Shown here one piece after another: positions 63,611-64,000 of a stretch of DNA of 64,000 nucleotides (position 1 is its first letter; the number at the start of each line of letters is the position of its first letter). The notes beneath the pieces were generated by a model, which ran no database searches, had not been told where the DNA came from, and saw only the letters and a program-made list of their open reading frames with translations. The stretch is taken from assembly GCA_016711125.1 (NCBI GenBank), contig JADJTQ010000002.1:558001-622000 (forward strand), read 5' to 3'. The stretch comes from Saprospiraceae bacterium. Lineage in GTDB: Bacteria; Bacteroidota; Bacteroidia; Chitinophagales; Saprospiraceae. Position numbers and translations under genes: made by a program.

Positions 63611-64000
63611 TTACTGCATGCGTTTCTTGAGAAAATTCACCGTTTCTTGAATATCGGATATTTTCTGATCGAGCGCATTTTCCCGCACGGCTTTATTGTC
63701 ACTAAAGCTGAGGTGAGCATAATATTGCCAGATTTCGGCAATATCCCGATAGGGTATTTTATAGGGAGGGTAGACCGGATTGTCGGACATCGCAGTCAGT
63801 GACGAACCATCAGGGTTTACCAGGATTCGTTTATAAACTATTCCGTCCAGATGAGTTGCAATGACATACGTGCGTTCATTTCTGAGTTCTTCGATGCCCT
63901 CAATATAGTTGCAAATAACGATTGACCCTGTGGGCAAAGGCAACATGGAATCTCCTTGAATTTCGAACGCACGATAGGTGCCTTCGGGAATGCTAGGGAA
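63611..64000 (-). CDS. S24-type repressor/LexA-like protein, N-terminus outside window
   Basis: 130 residues are visible, open to the window edge. The S24 peptidase fold has the Ser in FEIQGDSMLPLPTGSIVICNYI and the Lys in HLDGIVYKRILV. A helical tail (DIQETVNFLKKRM) ends the protein. Such proteins are LexA- or phage-CI-like regulators that cut themselves when RecA is active; the N-terminal DNA-binding domain would lie beyond 64000. An internal ATG at 63946 is not the start, because the conserved GDSM region begins before it. Context suggests a prophage or mobile-element regulator. Confidence 0.82.
   Translation of the reverse strand, partial: FPSIPEGTYRAFEIQGDSMLPLPTGSIVICNYIEGIEELRNERTYVIATHLDGIVYKRILVNPDGSSLTAMSDNPVYPPYKIPYRDIAEIWQYYAHLSFSDNKAVRENALDQKISDIQETVNFLKKRMQ

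Noticed and set aside
1..64000. CRISPR arrays, tRNA or rRNA genes
   Set aside because: No regularly spaced direct repeats, no cloverleaf with a GGTTCRAATCC-type arm and no rRNA-like segment were found on reading both strands.

Overview
The window looks like a chromosomal segment of a Bacteroidota bacterium, most likely from the Saprospiria/Lewinella side of the phylum (inference). Support comes from several TAnnTTTG -7 promoter elements, few visible Shine-Dalgarno sequences, a type IX secretion sorting domain, a tail-fibre-like surface protein, RHS-core genes, CHAT/TPR and OmpA-type envelope proteins, and a KtrAB potassium system. No rRNA, tRNA or CRISPR array was seen.

Layout. 1-24.9 kb is mostly housekeeping: aconitase, a GCS2-CBS protein, an Ala-type alkyltransferase-like protein, YqeY, RsmA, PdxA, a DksA/TraR-like protein, LspA, two ArsR-type regulators, TsaB, a C-terminal processing protease, an esterase, UvrB, MtaB, Lgt, a glycosyltransferase, NadB, KtrB-KtrA and an OmpA/coiled-coil pair. 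25-34.5 kb carries exported redox enzymes: a GMC dehydrogenase with a Cys cluster and its small subunit, a PQQ/cytochrome c dehydrogenase, a Tat-exported Gfo/Idh/MocA protein and a propeller-HEAT-cytochrome c lipoprotein. 34.6-39.4 kb has a TetR regulator and a sigma factor - membrane anti-sigma-like - CHAT protease-like operon. 39.6-42 kb has two surface proteins. 42.3-55.1 kb is one seven-gene minus-strand operon of planctomycete-type cytochrome/DUF1553 proteins, DUF1501 proteins, a DUF2231-cytochrome-LRR membrane protein, an NHL propeller and a cytochrome P450. 55.2-60.7 kb holds RlpA, a sugar isomerase-like protein, a two-domain redoxin, an array of small palindromes and a GHL6-like glycosidase. 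61-64 kb is a mobile-DNA scrapyard: an orphan RHS C-terminal module with a lipoprotein partner, an RHS-core remnant, a serine-resolvase relic and an S24-type repressor cut by the window edge.

The exported dehydrogenases, cytochromes, sugar isomerase-like and glycosidase proteins in 25-61 kb fit a periplasmic oxidative carbohydrate-degradation region (inference).

An important caveat: at least fourteen single-base losses, most of them in homopolymer runs, break or scramble otherwise well-conserved genes (acn, lgt, the PQQ dehydrogenase, a DUF1501 gene, the helix-hairpin-helix gene and the DUF2231-cytochrome gene). One further frame slip (+1 or -2) hides the lipoprotein signal of the large LamG/DUF1553 protein. 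This looks more like uncorrected sequence error than gene decay, and I have annotated the reconstructed genes.
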